Assembly (NCBI GenBank): GCA_901456055.1
Contig: CABDWT010000016.1
Span: forward strand, 1 to 64,000
Reading direction: 5' to 3'
From: Phytobacter ursingii
Lineage (GTDB): Bacteria > Pseudomonadota > Gammaproteobacteria > Enterobacterales > Enterobacteriaceae
Length of the DNA stretch: 64,000 bases
A model generated the notes under the pieces. That model was not told the DNA's origin. It saw nothing but the letters and a program-made list of their open reading frames with translations, and made no database searches. The translations under genes were made by a program, and so were the position numbers. This document shows, in pieces, positions 9,073-19,295 of this stretch. Position 1 is the first letter of the stretch. Every line of letters starts with the position of its first letter.

Positions 9073-10098
9073 ATGATCACCATTCGTGATGTGGCCCGTC
9101 AGGCGGGCGTTTCCGTCGCGACGGTTTCCCGTGTGCTCAATAACAGTGCGCTGGTCAGTCAGGAAACGCGGGAAGCCGTGATGAAGGCAGTTGCGCAACT
9201 GGGCTATCGCCCGAATGCCAACGCGCAGGCACTGGCCACGCAGGTCAGCGACACTATCGGCGTGGTCGTGATGGATGTCTCCGACGCCTTCTTTGGCGCG
9301 CTGGTGAAGGCGGTCGATACCGTGGCGCAACAGCACCAGAAATATGTGCTTATCGGCAATAGCTATCATGAAGCGGAAAAAGAGCGTCACGCCATTGAGG
9401 TGCTGATACGTCAACGATGTAACGCGCTGATTGTTCATTCAAAAGCGCTAAGCGATGAAGAGCTTGCCGGATTTATGGAACAGATCCCTGGCATGGTGTT
9501 GATCAATCGCGTCGTGCCCGGTTACGTCCACCGTTGTGTCTCACTGGATAACATCAGCGGCGCGGTGATGGCCACCCGCATGTTGCTCAATCACGGGCAT
9601 CACCGCATCGGCTATCTCGCCTCCAGCCATCAGATTGAAGACAACGACATGCGCCGTGAGGGCTGGGTTAAAGCGCTTGCAGAGCAGAGCATTGCCGCGC
9701 CGGATGCATGGGTCGGTATGGGCTCACCGGATATGCAGGGCGGGGAGGCCGCGATGGTCGAACTGTTGAGTCGCAACCAGCAGCTTACTGCGGTCTTTGC
9801 CTATAACGACAGCATGGCAGCCGGCGCGTTAACGGCGCTGAAAGATAATGGGATTGCGGTGCCACAGCATCTGTCTCTGATTGGTTTCGATGATATACCG
9901 ATTGCCCGTTATACCGATCCGCAATTGACGACGGTGCGTTATCCCATTGCGTCAATGGCCCGTCTGGCCACCGAACTGGCGCTGATGGGGGCGGCGGGCA
10001 AGCTCGATCCTGAGGCAACGCACTGCTTTATGCCAACGCTGGTGCGCCGTCATTCCGTCGCCGCACGTCAATCTGTGGGAACGATCACTAACTTATGA
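9073..10098 (+). CDS. galS: mgl repressor/galactose ultrainduction factor GalS
   Basis: A LacI/GalR-family DNA-binding repressor of 341 residues. The N-terminal helix-turn-helix is [20 protein letters not shown], with the LacI hinge at about residues 45-60. A periplasmic-binding-protein-like effector domain follows and binds D-galactose or D-fucose. The start MITIRDVA at ATG 9073 is conserved; an upstream in-frame codon at 9064 adds only MVP. It sits directly upstream of mglBAC, which it represses. Matching operators flank the gene on both sides. Confidence 0.97.
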   Translation: MITIRDVARQAGVSVATVSRVLNNSALVSQETREAVMKAVAQLGYRPNANAQALATQVSDTIGVVVMDVSDAFFGALVKAVDTVAQQHQKYVLIGNSYHEAEKERHAIEVLIRQRCNALIVHSKALSDEELAGFMEQIPGMVLINRVVPGYVHRCVSLDNISGAVMATRMLLNHGHHRIGYLASSHQIEDNDMRREGWVKALAEQSIAAPDAWVGMGSPDMQGGEAAMVELLSRNQQLTAVFAYNDSMAAGALTALKDNGIAVPQHLSLIGFDDIPIARYTDPQLTTVRYPIASMARLATELALMGAAGKLDPEATHCFMPTLVRRHSVAARQSVGTITNL

Positions 10099-10107
10099 TG
10101 TTTGTTG

Positions 10108-10175
10108 ATGTAACCGTTTTCAATCTGTGAGTAAATTCACAGTATCTTAACAAGCCGGTGACTATGATGTCAGCG
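10108..10175 (+). promoter_or_regulatory. mglBAC promoter with GalS operator and perfect CRP site
   Basis: The operator ATGTAACCGTTTTCAA lies at 10108-10123. A perfect CRP site, TGTGAGTAAATTCACA, lies at 10126-10141, and a -10 hexamer TATGAT at 10163-10168. With a start site near 10175 the CRP centre is about -41.5, a class II activator position. The transcript would have a leader of about 215 nt. Confidence 0.85.
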
Positions 10176-10389
10176 TTTTAGAAGCTGAAACACGATGTAA
10201 CGGTGATTATTCACTTTCACTGAGTCATTCAGCCTGAAGCATCGAAGAAAGCGCATTATTGGAGCGTTACCGAACACGGAAGAACGAATTTTTTGAGTGA
10301 ACTTCGGCGAACAGTAACGTTTCATTAACTTGCTGTCCCGCCGATCATTATTCGCATGAACTACCCTGCATAAAAAAACCGGAGATACC

Positions 10390-11388
10390 ATGAATAAGAA
10401 GGTGTTGACTCTGTCTGCTGTTATGGCAAGCATGCTTTTTGGCGCAGCCGCACATGCAGCTGATACCCGTATTGGTGTGACCATCTACAAATATGACGAC
10501 AACTTCATGTCAGTTGTCCGTAAAGCCATCGAGAAAGACGCCAAAGAGGCTTCTGGCGTACAGCTGCTGATGAACGACTCCCAGAACGACCAGTCCAAAC
10601 AGAACGACCAGATCGATGTTCTGCTGGCAAAAGGCGTTAAGGCACTGGCCATCAACCTGGTTGACCCGGCTGCTGCAGGCACCGTTATCGAAAAAGCACG
10701 TGGTCAGAACGTTCCGGTTGTGTTCTTCAACAAAGAGCCTTCTCGCAAAGCGCTGGATAGCTACGACAAAGCTTATTATGTGGGTACCGACTCCAAAGAA
10801 TCCGGCATCATTCAGGGCGACCTGATTGCCAAACACTGGGCTGACAATAAAAACTGGGACCTCAACAAAGATGGTCAAATCCAGTACGTTCTGCTGAAAG
10901 GCGAACCAGGTCACCCGGATGCTGAAGCACGTACGACTTACGTTATCAAAGAGCTGAATGACAAAGGCATCAAAACTGAGCAACTGCAGTTAGATACCGC
11001 GATGTGGGATACCGCTCAGGCGAAAGACAAAATGGACGCATGGCTGTCCGGTCCGAACGCAAACAAAATTGAAGTCGTGATCGCGAACAACGATGCGATG
11101 GCAATGGGTGCGGTTGAAGCGCTGAAAGCGCACAACAAATCTTCCATTCCGGTCTTCGGCGTGGATGCACTGCCAGAAGCGCTGGCCCTGGTTAAATCTG
11201 GCGCAATGGCCGGTACCGTGCTGAACGATGCGAACAACCAGGCGAAAGCGACCTTCGATCTGGCGAAAAACCTGGCAGACGGTAAAGGCGCTGCTGACGG
11301 CACCAACTGGAAAATCGAAAACAAAATTGTTCGTATTCCTTACGTTGGCGTAGATCAGGGCAATCTGTCTCAGTTCATCGGTAAATAA
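10390..11388 (+). CDS. mglB: D-galactose/D-glucose-binding periplasmic protein MglB
   Basis: A 332-residue substrate-binding protein of the methyl-galactoside ABC transporter. It also presents galactose and glucose to the Trg chemoreceptor. The 23-residue signal peptide ends at AHA/ADTRIG. The calcium-binding EF-hand-like loop DLNKDGQIQ is present. Substrate residues are within [13 protein letters not shown] and [10 protein letters not shown]. It is the first gene of mglBAC, and an intergenic hairpin after it could allow higher MglB expression than MglA and MglC. Confidence 0.98.
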   Translation: MNKKVLTLSAVMASMLFGAAAHAADTRIGVTIYKYDDNFMSVVRKAIEKDAKEASGVQLLMNDSQNDQSKQNDQIDVLLAKGVKALAINLVDPAAAGTVIEKARGQNVPVVFFNKEPSRKALDSYDKAYYVGTDSKESGIIQGDLIAKHWADNKNWDLNKDGQIQYVLLKGEPGHPDAEARTTYVIKELNDKGIKTEQLQLDTAMWDTAQAKDKMDAWLSGPNANKIEVVIANNDAMAMGAVEALKAHNKSSIPVFGVDALPEALALVKSGAMAGTVLNDANNQAKATFDLAKNLADGKGAADGTNWKIENKIVRIPYVGVDQGNLSQFIGK

Positions 11389-11411
11389 TTCGTTTTAAGC
11401 ATGTTCTCACC

Positions 11412-11436
11412 GGGCGCAACAATAATAGTTGCGCCC
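11412..11436 (+). terminator. intercistronic hairpin between mglB and mglA
   Basis: A perfect 9-bp inverted repeat (gggcgcaac / gttgcgccc) with a 7-nt AT loop lies between mglB and mglA. The following sequence is AT-rich but has no long T-run. It probably acts as a partial terminator or a 3'-stabilising structure that raises mglB message over mglAC. Confidence 0.55.
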
Positions 11437-11472
11437 TTATAATACGATATGCCAGGCCAACAAGGTACAATT

Positions 11473-12993
11473 ATGGTCAGCAATAATACTCAGTCGTCCG
11501 GTGAATTCTTGTTGGAAATGAGCAATATCAACAAGTCTTTTCCAGGGGTAAAGGCTCTCGATAATGTGAATTTAAAAGTGCGTCCGCACTCTATCCATGC
11601 ATTAATGGGTGAAAATGGCGCCGGTAAATCGACATTATTAAAATGCCTTTTTGGGATATACCAGAAAGACTCCGGCAGTATTCTTTTTCAGGGAAAAGAA
11701 ATCGATTTCCATTCTGCAAAAGAAGCGCTGGAAAATGGTATCTCGATGGTTCACCAGGAACTTAACCTGGTGTTGCAACGTTCTGTAATGGATAACATGT
11801 GGTTAGGTCGCTACCCAACCAAAGGCGTGTTTGTCGATCAGGACAAAATGTACCGTGATACAAAAGCCATCTTTGATGAGCTGGATATTGATATCGATCC
11901 GCGTGCGCGTGTAGGTACATTATCTGTTTCGCAAATGCAGATGATCGAAATTGCAAAAGCGTTCTCATACGATGCCAAAATTGTCATCATGGACGAACCA
12001 ACTTCTTCGCTGACCGAAAAAGAAGTTAATCATCTTTTCAAAATTATCCGTAAGCTTAAAGATCGCGGCTGCGGTATTGTTTATATATCCCATAAGATGG
12101 AAGAGATCTTCCAGCTGTGTGATGAAATCACGATCCTGCGCGATGGTCAGTGGATTGCGACCCAGCCGCTCGAAGGGCTGGATATGGACAAGATCATTGC
12201 GATGATGGTAGGGCGCTCGCTCAACCAACGCTTCCCGGATCGCCAGAACACGCCGGGGGAGACGATTCTTGAAGTACGTAATCTGACGTCATTGCGTCAG
12301 CCGTCAATCCGCGATATCTCCTTTGACCTGCGCAAAGGTGAGATCCTGGGTATTGCCGGGCTGGTCGGGGCGAAACGCACCGATATCGTAGAAACATTAT
12401 TTGGTATTCGTGAAAAAGCCACGGGTACGATTAAGCTACACGGCAAAAGTATTAATAACCACAATGCGAATGAAGCCATTAATAATGGTTTCGCACTGGT
12501 TACCGAAGAGCGTCGCTCTACCGGGATTTATGCTTACCTGGATATCGGATTTAACTCGCTTATTTCCAATATTCAGAATTATAAAAATAAAGTCGGTCTG
12601 CTGGATAATTCCCGTATGAAGAGCGATACCCAGTGGGTTATAGACTCTATGCGCGTGAAAACGCCTGGTCACCGTACCCAGATCGGATCGCTTTCTGGTG
12701 GGAACCAACAGAAAGTAATTATTGGTCGCTGGTTGTTAACGCAACCGGAAATCTTAATGCTTGACGAACCAACGCGTGGTATTGACGTTGGAGCGAAATT
12801 CGAGATCTATCAGCTGATTGCGGAGCTGGCGAAGAAAAATAAGGGGATTATTATTATTTCCTCTGAAATGCCTGAATTGTTGGGTATCACTGACCGTATT
12901 CTGGTTATGAGCAATGGTCTCGTTGCCGGAATTGTTGACACTAAAACGACAACGCAAAACGAAATACTCCGTCTTGCGTCTTTGCACCTTTAA
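11473..12993 (+). CDS. mglA: galactose/methyl galactoside ABC transporter ATP-binding protein MglA
   Basis: A 506-residue tandem ABC ATPase that energises MglC. The N-terminal cassette has Walker [10 protein letters not shown], signature-like [15 protein letters not shown] and Walker B VIMDEP. The C-terminal cassette has a degenerate Walker A (GLVGAKRTD) but intact [15 protein letters not shown] and LMLDEP, a normal asymmetry in sugar-type ABC ATPases. The start MVSNNTQS at ATG 11473 matches E. coli; an upstream ATG at 11449 adds eight residues without similarity. It is the middle gene of mglBAC, with a 15-bp gap to mglC. Confidence 0.97.
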   Translation: MVSNNTQSSGEFLLEMSNINKSFPGVKALDNVNLKVRPHSIHALMGENGAGKSTLLKCLFGIYQKDSGSILFQGKEIDFHSAKEALENGISMVHQELNLVLQRSVMDNMWLGRYPTKGVFVDQDKMYRDTKAIFDELDIDIDPRARVGTLSVSQMQMIEIAKAFSYDAKIVIMDEPTSSLTEKEVNHLFKIIRKLKDRGCGIVYISHKMEEIFQLCDEITILRDGQWIATQPLEGLDMDKIIAMMVGRSLNQRFPDRQNTPGETILEVRNLTSLRQPSIRDISFDLRKGEILGIAGLVGAKRTDIVETLFGIREKATGTIKLHGKSINNHNANEAINNGFALVTEERRSTGIYAYLDIGFNSLISNIQNYKNKVGLLDNSRMKSDTQWVIDSMRVKTPGHRTQIGSLSGGNQQKVIIGRWLLTQPEILMLDEPTRGIDVGAKFEIYQLIAELAKKNKGIIIISSEMPELLGITDRILVMSNGLVAGIVDTKTTTQNEILRLASLHL

Positions 12994-13008
12994 GATCAGG
13001 GGCTCCTC

Positions 13009-14019
13009 ATGAGTGCGTTAAATAAAAAAACTTTTCTCACTTATCTGAAAGACGGCGGTATTTACGTTGTTCTTTTAGTGTTACTGGCGATTATTATTTT
13101 CCAGGATCCTACGTTCTTAAGTCTGCTGAACTTAAGTAACATTCTGACCCAGTCCTCCGTGCGTATTATCATCGCGCTGGGCGTGGCAGGGCTTATCGTG
13201 ACACAGGGTACTGACCTGTCCGCAGGACGCCAGGTGGGTCTGGCGGCGGTAGTGGCGGCGACCTTGTTACAGTCGATGGAAAACGTCAACAAAGTGTTCC
13301 CGGAAATGCACACGATGCCGATCATTGCGGTCATCGGCATTGTCTGTGTGATCGGTGCGATCATCGGTCTGGTGAACGGCATCATCATCGCATACCTCAA
13401 CGTGACGCCATTTATCACCACCCTGGGCACCATGATCATCGTGTACGGTATCAACTCCCTGTACTACGATTTCGTGGGCGCATCGCCGATTTCCGGTTTT
13501 GATAGCGGCTTCTCAACCTTCACGCAAGGCTTTATCGCGCTGGGTGCGTTCCGTCTGTCTTACATCACCTTCTATGCATTGATTGCTGTTGCTTTCGTAT
13601 GGGTCCTGTGGAACAAAACCCGTTTCGGTAAAAACATTTTTGCTATCGGCGGTAACCCGGAAGCGGCAAAAGTGTCTGGTGTTAACGTGGCACTGAACCT
13701 GCTGATGATCTATGCCCTGTCCGGTGTGTTCTATGCGTTCGGTGGGATGCTGGAGGCGGGTCGTATCGGTTCTGCAACCAACAACCTTGGCTTTATGTAC
13801 GAACTGGACGCCATCGCAGCGTGCGTGGTGGGCGGCGTCTCCTTTAGCGGCGGCGTGGGTACGGTTCTGGGTGTGGTGACCGGTGTGATTATCTTCACCG
13901 TTATCAACTACGGTCTGACCTATATCGGTATCAACCCGTACTGGCAGTACATCATCAAGGGCGGCATCATCATCTTTGCGGTGGCGCTGGACTCCCTGAA
14001 ATACGCCCGTAAGAAGTAA
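13009..14019 (+). CDS. mglC: galactose/methyl galactoside ABC transporter permease MglC
   Basis: A 336-residue inner-membrane permease of the sugar BPD_transp_2 family with 8-10 hydrophobic helices. The conserved cytoplasmic segment NKTRFGKNIFAIGGNPEAA couples to MglA, and a second conserved block is GGVSFSGGVGTVLG. It forms the channel for galactose and methyl-beta-galactoside. A Shine-Dalgarno (GGGGCTCCTC region) precedes ATG 13009. It is the last gene of the operon, followed by a hairpin and a REP element. Confidence 0.97.
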   Translation: MSALNKKTFLTYLKDGGIYVVLLVLLAIIIFQDPTFLSLLNLSNILTQSSVRIIIALGVAGLIVTQGTDLSAGRQVGLAAVVAATLLQSMENVNKVFPEMHTMPIIAVIGIVCVIGAIIGLVNGIIIAYLNVTPFITTLGTMIIVYGINSLYYDFVGASPISGFDSGFSTFTQGFIALGAFRLSYITFYALIAVAFVWVLWNKTRFGKNIFAIGGNPEAAKVSGVNVALNLLMIYALSGVFYAFGGMLEAGRIGSATNNLGFMYELDAIAACVVGGVSFSGGVGTVLGVVTGVIIFTVINYGLTYIGINPYWQYIIKGGIIIFAVALDSLKYARKK

Positions 14020-14029
14020 CGCTGTCTGT

Positions 14030-14052
14030 CCCTCTCCCCACAGGGGAGAGGG
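14030..14052 (+). terminator. hairpin after mglC
   Basis: Inverted repeat ccctctccc / gggagaggg with a short loop, just downstream of the mglC stop. There is no clear T-run, so it may be a stabiliser or a short palindromic repeat. It resembles the palindrome upstream of lysP. Confidence 0.45.
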
Positions 14053-14054
14053 TA

Positions 14055-14088
14055 TGCCCGGATAAGGCGTTATCACGCCCTGTCCGGG
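14055..14088 (+). repeat. REP-type palindromic element
   Basis: The sequence contains CCCGGATAAGGCG, then ACGCCCTGTCCGGG, an imperfect palindrome very close to the E. coli REP core (CCGGATAAGGCG...CGCC..CCGG). It lies between the convergent mglC and GH15 genes, a usual REP location. Confidence 0.7.
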
Positions 14089-14102
14089 AGTTTCCGCCCC
14101 CG

Positions 14103-15908
14103 CTATTTTGACAGCGCATCGGCGGCGCAAATCAGCGCCAGATGGCTCAACCCCTGCGGCACGTTGCCGCGCCACTCGCCACTGCGCACATCGAACATCT
14201 CATTAAACGTCTCCACGTTACCCTTATCGCACAGCGTCTTCAGGATAGTGTCCATATAGCGCCGCGCGCGGGCTTTATCTCCCATCTCCGCCAGCGCCTC
14301 CACCAGCCAGAATGAACAGGCGACAAAGGTGCTCTCCTCCTGCTCGACGCCGCTGTAGCGATAGAGCATGGGTTCGCCATGCCCCAGTTCATCGACAAGG
14401 GCGTTGAGGGTCGAACGCATGCGCTGCACATTACAATGCTTACCATAATGCCAGGTAAGGCAGAGCGAGGCGTCGAGTCGGTCACTGCCGGCATAAAAGG
14501 TGTATGACTGCTTTTTCTCTGACCAGCAATGTGCCTCAACCCACGCCTGGATGCGCGATTTTTCGCGGTCCCAGCGGGCAACCCACGTGGCTTCCAGATG
14601 CCCCTCTCGCGCCAGATGTGCGGCAATATCCAGCGTAATCCAGCAGGTGATTTTAGAGTGGGTATAGTGCTGCAAGTCGTGCAGTTCCCAGATGCCGGAA
14701 TCCTCCTGCTTCCAGATATCGGCGCAGGTATTCGCCAGCGCGGCGAGCAGTCGGGCGGTGGTGAGATCCAGTACATGTCCGGCGCGGACAAACAGCAGGG
14801 CGGTAGCCAGCAAATCGCCATACATACTGAGCTGCTGCTGGTCGCGGGCATTATTGCCTATACGCACCGGGTGTGAGTTTTTATAGCCGCTTAGCGGCGG
14901 GTAGCTTTCCGCCGGAACGATGCCGCCATCAAGGGTATAGCAAACGCGCACTTTGCCGTCATGGCGCAGGATAGTGTTGGTGAGCCATGAGAAGGCCGCC
15001 TTGCACTCCTCCAGCGCGCCGATAACGGTAAAAGCGCGGATGATCATGCAGGCATCCCGCGTCCAGGCGTAGCGGTAGTCATAGTTTTTCTCGCCGCCGA
15101 TGCCTTCCGGCAGCGATGTGGTGGGCGCTGCCGCCAGGGCGCCGGTCGGGGAATAGAGCAGAAACTTTAGCGCCAGCGCCGACCGCTTGACGTGCTCGGG
15201 AAACAGCCCCTGGTAGGTCAGGCTTTCGCACCATAGCTGCCAGACGTGGTCGGAGATATCAATATGACCGTCAATCTTTTCAAGAGACGGCACCGCAAGC
15301 GGCTCTTTATGACTGACCAGCAACGCCACCAGCGAACGTACGCCCTCGCGGGCGATAAGCGTTCCTTCAATCGCGTGATCATCGAAATGGGTAAGGGAGA
15401 CATCGTCTGAGGTCCGCAGCATCGCCATTAAATCACCAATGTGGATGACCTGGCCTTTGTCGGTGGTCTGAATCCAGGGAGAGCGGGTACAGGCTGCTGT
15501 TCCCGGCACAAAGCTCACCCGCAGTTCGACTTCGCCAGTGAGGCCCTCGATGCGTCTAGCCAGTTCACACCACGGCAGGCGTCCGGCGTAATTGCTGTTG
15601 AGGGATTCGGTTAACATCACGCTACCCGATGCAGTCTGATAGCAGGTTTCCAGTACATTGCTGTTTTCCCGGTAGCGGCGTTCAACGCGATAGTCGCCGG
15701 TGGGTTCAATCTGGAAGAAACCGCCACTGGCGGCGTCAAGAATGCGATCGAACAGCGGCGGGGAGTCCATATTGGGGGCGCACCACCAGTCAATCGCGCC
15801 GTCAGGGGCGATCAACGCCACCGAACGGCCATCGCCAATGGCAGCATAATCACCCAGCCCCGCATAGCCATCATGACGCGGCGGATGAATGTACGACTCG
15901 TTCTTCAT
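14103..15908 (-). CDS. glycoside hydrolase family 15 protein (glucoamylase/trehalase-like)
   Basis: A 601-residue cytosolic protein with the bacterial GH15 layout. The N-terminal beta domain contains GLGDYAAIGDGRSVALIAPDG and IDWWC. The (alpha/alpha)6 catalytic domain includes YDYRYAWTRDACM, where W-R-D binds substrate, and a C-terminal motif EEQ...STFVACSFW. Relatives act on trehalose, maltose or other alpha-glucosides; the substrate here is unknown. The start ATG 15908 has AGGAG five bases upstream. It lies downstream of an SDR gene on the same strand, replacing the preTA/yeiS genes of E. coli. No signal peptide is seen. Confidence 0.85.
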   Translation of the reverse strand: MKNESYIHPPRHDGYAGLGDYAAIGDGRSVALIAPDGAIDWWCAPNMDSPPLFDRILDAASGGFFQIEPTGDYRVERRYRENSNVLETCYQTASGSVMLTESLNSNYAGRLPWCELARRIEGLTGEVELRVSFVPGTAACTRSPWIQTTDKGQVIHIGDLMAMLRTSDDVSLTHFDDHAIEGTLIAREGVRSLVALLVSHKEPLAVPSLEKIDGHIDISDHVWQLWCESLTYQGLFPEHVKRSALALKFLLYSPTGALAAAPTTSLPEGIGGEKNYDYRYAWTRDACMIIRAFTVIGALEECKAAFSWLTNTILRHDGKVRVCYTLDGGIVPAESYPPLSGYKNSHPVRIGNNARDQQQLSMYGDLLATALLFVRAGHVLDLTTARLLAALANTCADIWKQEDSGIWELHDLQHYTHSKITCWITLDIAAHLAREGHLEATWVARWDREKSRIQAWVEAHCWSEKKQSYTFYAGSDRLDASLCLTWHYGKHCNVQRMRSTLNALVDELGHGEPMLYRYSGVEQEESTFVACSFWLVEALAEMGDKARARRYMDTILKTLCDKGNVETFNEMFDVRSGEWRGNVPQGLSHLALICAADALSK

Positions 15909-16250
15909 CTTTTCTCCTGGTCATAAGTATGGCGGCCATCTGCCGCCAAAAATAAGTGCCTGGATCAAGCGTAACCAGGATTGGCGATAGCGCAGGAAAA
16001 TGACCTGTCTTTTCATTACGCTGACTGGAAGTTGCTGATGGTCTACTCCCGTTTACCGTTTGCGCTCACGGCGGCAGGTCTACGTTCGGATTGCATATTG
16101 CGGGCAAAAGCGGAGCAGGGCGCAATGCCAGAAAAGATGAGAAATTTAAAGCAAAACCGAGGTGAGATTGAACGTGTAATAAGAAAACGATTAACCGGAA
16201 ACACAAGGATAACCACAACAGACATGGCAGGCCGAAGCCTGCCACAGGTA
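15909..16250. other. intergenic region between SDR and GH15 genes
   Basis: No supported gene in 342 bp. It should hold the GH15 promoter. A 7-bp inverted repeat (tggcggc / gccgcca) at 15930-15948 lies in the presumed GH15 leader. The open frame across 15981-16304 on the + strand has no family resemblance. Confidence 0.5.
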
Positions 16251-17135
16251 TTACAGCGTACCGGTGCCGCCGTCAGAGCACCAGACCTGGCCAGAAGAGT
16301 ATGAACTCTCATCTGAGGCAAACAGCACATATAGCGGGGCGATTTCCACGGGTTGACCGGGACGGCCAAGCGGTGCGGATGCGCCAAATTGTTTCACTTT
16401 TTCCTCAGGCTGGCCGCCACTGGATTGCAGCACTGTCCAGTATGGCCCTGGTGCTACGGCATTGACGCGAATACCTTTTTCGCCAAGTTGCTGCGCCAGC
16501 GCTTTGGTAAAGGCGACGCCGCAGGCTTTGGTTTGCGCGTAATCCAGCAGAATAGGGCTGGGCTGGTATGCCTGAACCGAGGTGGTATTGATAATGACCG
16601 CTCCCTCCTGCAAATGGGGGATGGCGGCTTTGGTTATCCAGAACGGCGCATAAACGTTTGTCTTAAAGGTGGCATCAAACGCTTCGGTGGTCAGATCCTC
16701 AATGGATTCGCAGTATTGTTGGCGTCCGGCATTATTAACCAGAATCTCCAGACCTCCCAGTTCCCGGACGGCGCTGGCGACGAGCTGCTGGCAAAACGCT
16801 TCGTCACGCACATCGCCCGGCAACGCGACTGCTTTTCGTCCTTCTGCGGCGATTAAGGCAATCACCGCTTCGGCATCGGCTTGTTCTTCAGGTAAATAAT
16901 TAATGGCTACGTCTGCGCCCTCACGAGCGAAAGCGATGGCAACGGCTCGACCGATACCGGAATCACCACCGGTAATTAACGCGCGCTTACCTGCCAGCCT
17001 TCCTGAACCGACATAACTTGTTTCCCCATGATCCGGAATAGGTTTCATCTCGGACGCTAATCCAGGCGGCTGTTGTGGCTGTGCCGGAAAAGGAGGGCGT
17101 GGGTAATGAAGATGTTTCTTATCCGCAGGTGACAT
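16251..17135 (-). CDS. SDR-family NAD(P)-dependent oxidoreductase (YghA-like)
   Basis: A 294-residue classical short-chain dehydrogenase with an extra 45-residue Pro-rich N-terminal extension, as in E. coli YghA. The cofactor motif is TGGDSGIGRAVA and the structural motif NNAG. The catalytic residues are Ser in INTTSVQAYQ and YAQTK (Tyr and Lys). The C terminus GQVWCSDGGTGTL is typical. Its substrate is unknown; relatives are often found among general stress genes. It probably forms a stress-related pair with the downstream GH15 gene, though 342 bp separate them. Confidence 0.88.
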   Translation of the reverse strand: MSPADKKHLHYPRPPFPAQPQQPPGLASEMKPIPDHGETSYVGSGRLAGKRALITGGDSGIGRAVAIAFAREGADVAINYLPEEQADAEAVIALIAAEGRKAVALPGDVRDEAFCQQLVASAVRELGGLEILVNNAGRQQYCESIEDLTTEAFDATFKTNVYAPFWITKAAIPHLQEGAVIINTTSVQAYQPSPILLDYAQTKACGVAFTKALAQQLGEKGIRVNAVAPGPYWTVLQSSGGQPEEKVKQFGASAPLGRPGQPVEIAPLYVLFASDESSYSSGQVWCSDGGTGTL

Positions 17136-17555
17136 AATTATTTTCCTCTTTTGTAAACCAGAATTTTAAGGTAGACCTTAATATTGATTCGCGCTATCTG
17201 AACAGAAATAACGAAACGTTTTTTTTAATTTTTATACAAACGAAGTACGCACATTTCCTTATTTTTCTGTAAAGGGATAACTAGCGAGGCGGTTATTTCT
17301 TTCAGGTATTTCGTCAAGGATATATTTTCCATTTGTCCTTTTTTTGAACATGAGAGTAACAAAGTGTTAACTGATAACCTCCTGTTGAATAACATATATT
17401 CAGAATTTACTTAGGCTGATAATTAATAAACGTGAGGATATTGCAGATCGAATAATAAATTCACTTTTACGTTAAAAGTTCACCTATTCTCTATTGTTAA
17501 TTTTTTCATTTCGGTGCTACGCTCTTTGAGTCACAACATTCACAAGGAGATTAGG
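17136..17555. other. AT-rich intergenic region
   Basis: 420 bp without a convincing gene and clearly richer in A+T than the flanks. It lies between the divergent SDR and bssS-like genes and so must contain both promoters. I could not assign specific elements with confidence. Confidence 0.5.
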
Positions 17556-17783
17556 ATGAACAATGAATCAGCATTTCCTGCATTTCCCGTTAATGGATGG
17601 CAGGTGGGAACAGTGGAAGATTTGAATGGCGTGGTTATTCGTTTTGGTTACAGTACTTCCCCTCATGCACCGGGCGGTTCAACGTTCGAGTCGCAGTTTT
17701 TTAGTCTGACGCCGGAGAAGGTCAAAAGCCTCATTTATGATCTCCAGGTTAGTCTGCATAAGTATGAAGAAAAAGTTGCCTGA
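17556..17783 (+). CDS. BssS-like small protein
   Basis: A 75-residue protein starting at ATG 17556 with AAGGAGATTAGG upstream. The core from FPVNGWQVGTVEDLNGVVIR to the end parallels the fold pattern of E. coli BssS (VGWDISTVDSYDALMLRL..). BssS is a small biofilm and indole-signalling modulator. The match is partial and made by eye, so function is only suggested. The gene stands alone in an AT-rich stretch between the SDR gene and an orphan. An upstream in-frame start at 17514 lacks a Shine-Dalgarno. Confidence 0.65.
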   Translation: MNNESAFPAFPVNGWQVGTVEDLNGVVIRFGYSTSPHAPGGSTFESQFFSLTPEKVKSLIYDLQVSLHKYEEKVA

Positions 17784-18008
17784 CACCCCTCAGTTTATGA
17801 ATAATTAACATTGCAGCAGCTGTGGTTCATTACAGTCTGCTGCTCATTATTTTAGGCATCTTACTCATTTATTTGTTAATTTCACTAAAAAATAGTTAAG
17901 TGCCGCTACGTTGTTGCTTAAGCCAATTCTTAATGTTGGCGTATTACCTGCTTCTTACGCTATATACTATAGTTGAGCAAGCCGTTGTAATGCTGAGCTG
18001 GAGCGCCT

Positions 18009-18434
18009 ATGAATGTTGTGTATTTTAAAGTTGATTACCCGCCGCACGAAAGACAAACCTCAAATCACTACTATTTAAAATCCGTGCAATTACTGCGGGA
18101 TAATGCTGTTGTTGCTGACCTTGGTGATCTGACAATAACCCATTTGCCCGCCTGGTTTTATACCGTTATCCCAACTGGCTTTAGTAAAATTGAATTTTCA
18201 ATGAAGAATAGATCGCAGTTGCGGATTGAATGCCAGGCGGGTTACTTACGAACGGGTGAGTATATTGTCTCGACGCCGGGCGGCGAAGTCACATTGCCGT
18301 TTAATGCGCTGACCGGACTCTGGACGCTAAATAAGCAAGAAGAAGAACATATCAACCATCAGGAATTTATGGCGCGCAAGTATTCGCTTATACGCCCCGC
18401 TAAAATACTTACGCGCGGTGTTTCAGTCTTCTGA
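18009..18434 (+). CDS. hypothetical protein, 141 residues
   Basis: Not recognised. A soluble-looking protein starting MNVVYFKVDYPPHER, with no signal peptide or membrane segment and mixed alpha/beta composition. A Shine-Dalgarno (CTGGAG) precedes ATG 18009. It is AT-richer than the flanking core genes and has no counterpart that I recall at this location in E. coli. It converges with sanA 18 bp downstream. The upstream 225 bp carry only promoter-like AT-rich sequence. Confidence 0.65.
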   Translation: MNVVYFKVDYPPHERQTSNHYYLKSVQLLRDNAVVADLGDLTITHLPAWFYTVIPTGFSKIEFSMKNRSQLRIECQAGYLRTGEYIVSTPGGEVTLPFNALTGLWTLNKQEEEHINHQEFMARKYSLIRPAKILTRGVSVF

Positions 18435-18452
18435 TACGAAGTTGTGAGATAT

Positions 18453-19197
<745 letters not shown>

Positions 19198-19265
19198 TCA
19201 CTCAAGGCTACTTTACCCGTTCGGCAATCGCAAGAAACGGGCGTTCAATTGCGGGGTTTTTCATC

Positions 19266-19288
19266 ACTGCGGGCAAAATGCCCGCAGT
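19266..19288 (-). terminator. hairpin between cdd and sanA
   Basis: A perfect 9-bp inverted repeat (actgcgggc / gcccgcagt) just after the cdd stop. No T-run follows on the minus strand, so it may attenuate or stabilise rather than terminate. Confidence 0.4.
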
Positions 19289-19295
19289 TAAGGGA

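Noticed and set aside
15981-16304. 107-codon open frame between the GH15 and SDR genes
   Set aside because: Overlaps the SDR 3' end on the other strand, lacks a ribosome site and shows no family resemblance.
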